From Pseudomonas moorei (lineage in GTDB: Bacteria > Pseudomonadota > Gammaproteobacteria > Pseudomonadales > Pseudomonadaceae): a DNA stretch of 64,000 nt. The position numbers and the translations under genes are program-made. Positions 63,457-64,000 of the stretch are shown here, one piece after another. The stretch's first letter is position 1. Each line of letters starts with the position of its first letter. The notes beneath the pieces are model-generated. The model did not search any database. It was not told the DNA's origin and was given only the letters and a program-made list of their open reading frames with translations. The stretch lies in NCBI RefSeq assembly GCF_008801475.1, contig NZ_VZPP01000011.1, positions 62,001 through 126,000 on the forward strand, in the 5' to 3' direction.

Positions 63457-64000
63457 CTACAACTTCGCCTGACGGACGGCACCACTGCGAGACTTGGCCA
63501 TGGCCGCCAGTCGCACCGCCACGTTGGCCGCGCCATAACCGGCATAGCCGTTCTTGCGCTGGATGATTTCGAAGAAAAACCGCCCTTCGAACGGCTCGGT
63601 GTACACATGGAACAGCTCGCCGCCCTGGGCATCGCGGTCGTACAACACATTGTAGTAGGCCAGTTCGCTGAGGAACTCGTCATCAAAGTCGAAACGCGCG
63701 GCCAGGTCATCGTAGTAGTTGAGCGGGATATCCAGCAGCGGAACGCCCGCCGCTTTCGCCCGACTGACTTCGGCAAAGATATCGTCGCAATCGAACGCGA
63801 TGTGATGCACGCCAGAGCCGCGATAACTCGACAGCGCGTGTGAGATCGCGGTGTTGCGGTTCTCGGAAATGTTCAGCGGCAGACGAATCGAGCTGTCCCG
63901 ACTGCGCAGCGCGCGGCTCTTCACCAGGCCGTAAGGGTCAGGCAACACCACTTCGTCGTCGGCCTCGAAATCGAGCAGGCTCTTGTAGAACAGCACCCAA
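63457..64000 (-). CDS. quiC: 3-dehydroshikimate dehydratase QuiC-type, C-terminal part
   Basis: The frame is open to the window edge, so the N-terminal dehydratase TIM barrel is outside. The visible 180 residues are the HPPD-like half: VLFYKSLLDFEADDEVVLPDPYGLVKSRAL, GSGVHHIAFDCDDIFAEV (His ligand) and FFFEIIQRKNGYAGYGAANVAVR (Glu ligand). This fused two-domain protein makes protocatechuate from dehydroshikimate. Confidence 0.88.
   Translation of the reverse strand, partial: WVLFYKSLLDFEADDEVVLPDPYGLVKSRALRSRDSSIRLPLNISENRNTAISHALSSYRGSGVHHIAFDCDDIFAEVSRAKAAGVPLLDIPLNYYDDLAARFDFDDEFLSELAYYNVLYDRDAQGGELFHVYTEPFEGRFFFEIIQRKNGYAGYGAANVAVRLAAMAKSRSGAVRQAKL

Overview
The window looks like chromosomal DNA of a Pseudomonas of the P. 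fluorescens group. The reasons are high-GC codon usage, many short palindromes of the 'GGGAGCGAGCTTGCTCGC' REP/REPIN type typical of that group, and a gene order that from memory tracks the P. aeruginosa PA4549-PA4616 stretch (fimT/ispH-lspA-ileS-ribF-murJ, rpsT, proB-obgE-rpmA-rplU, ispB, fklB, Lon-like protease, gdhA, ettA, morA-glyA, yjiA-yjiX-btsT, mapZ, radA, mscL, fpr). Nothing was searched against a database; calls rest on motifs, lengths and context.

Layout. 0-12.2 kb: housekeeping genes, mostly on the minus strand (isoprenoids, lipoprotein processing, Ile-tRNA charging, flavins, lipid II flipping, proline, ribosome assembly), plus rpsT on the plus strand. 12.3-24.6 kb: ispB, a YjdM-like zinc-ribbon protein, a small gene behind a Fur-box-like site, fklB, several envelope or unknown proteins, a Lon-family protease and a GreA/B-type protein. 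24.6-26 kb: gdhA. 26.1-29.5 kb: an AT-richer accessory operon on the minus strand (TIM-barrel enzyme, AzlC, AzlD, PLP aminotransferase). 30-37 kb: ettA, a MorA-type GGDEF/EAL protein, glyA. 37.4-38.1 kb: an AT-rich orphan gene with its own terminator. 38.3-41.1 kb: a C4-dicarboxylate-type symporter followed by two GntR regulators. 41.2-48.4 kb: yjiA-yjiX-btsT pyruvate uptake genes, MapZ-like PilZ protein, radA, mscL, fpr. 48.7-49.5 kb: a LuxR solo with a perfect lux-box-like palindrome. 49.7-58.8 kb: rlmG, the cyanide-insensitive oxidase cioAB with a 55-residue partner and an ANR box, an MFS exporter, a DJ-1-like protein without its cysteine, a small secreted protein, a purine permease and trmA. 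58.9-60.2 kb: a DUF4160/DUF2442 gene pair and a 4-OT tautomerase. 60.3-64 kb: LysR, aroQ, quinate/shikimate dehydrogenase, TetR and the start of a quiC-type dehydratase, forming a quinate/shikimate catabolic locus that runs off the window.

The most interesting parts are the LuxR solo with its palindrome, the AzlCD/TIM-barrel/aminotransferase operon, the DUF4160/DUF2442 pair and the AT-rich orphan at 37.4 kb. The c-di-GMP proteins MorA and MapZ lie about 9 kb apart, and the three long REPINs of one family share related spacers.
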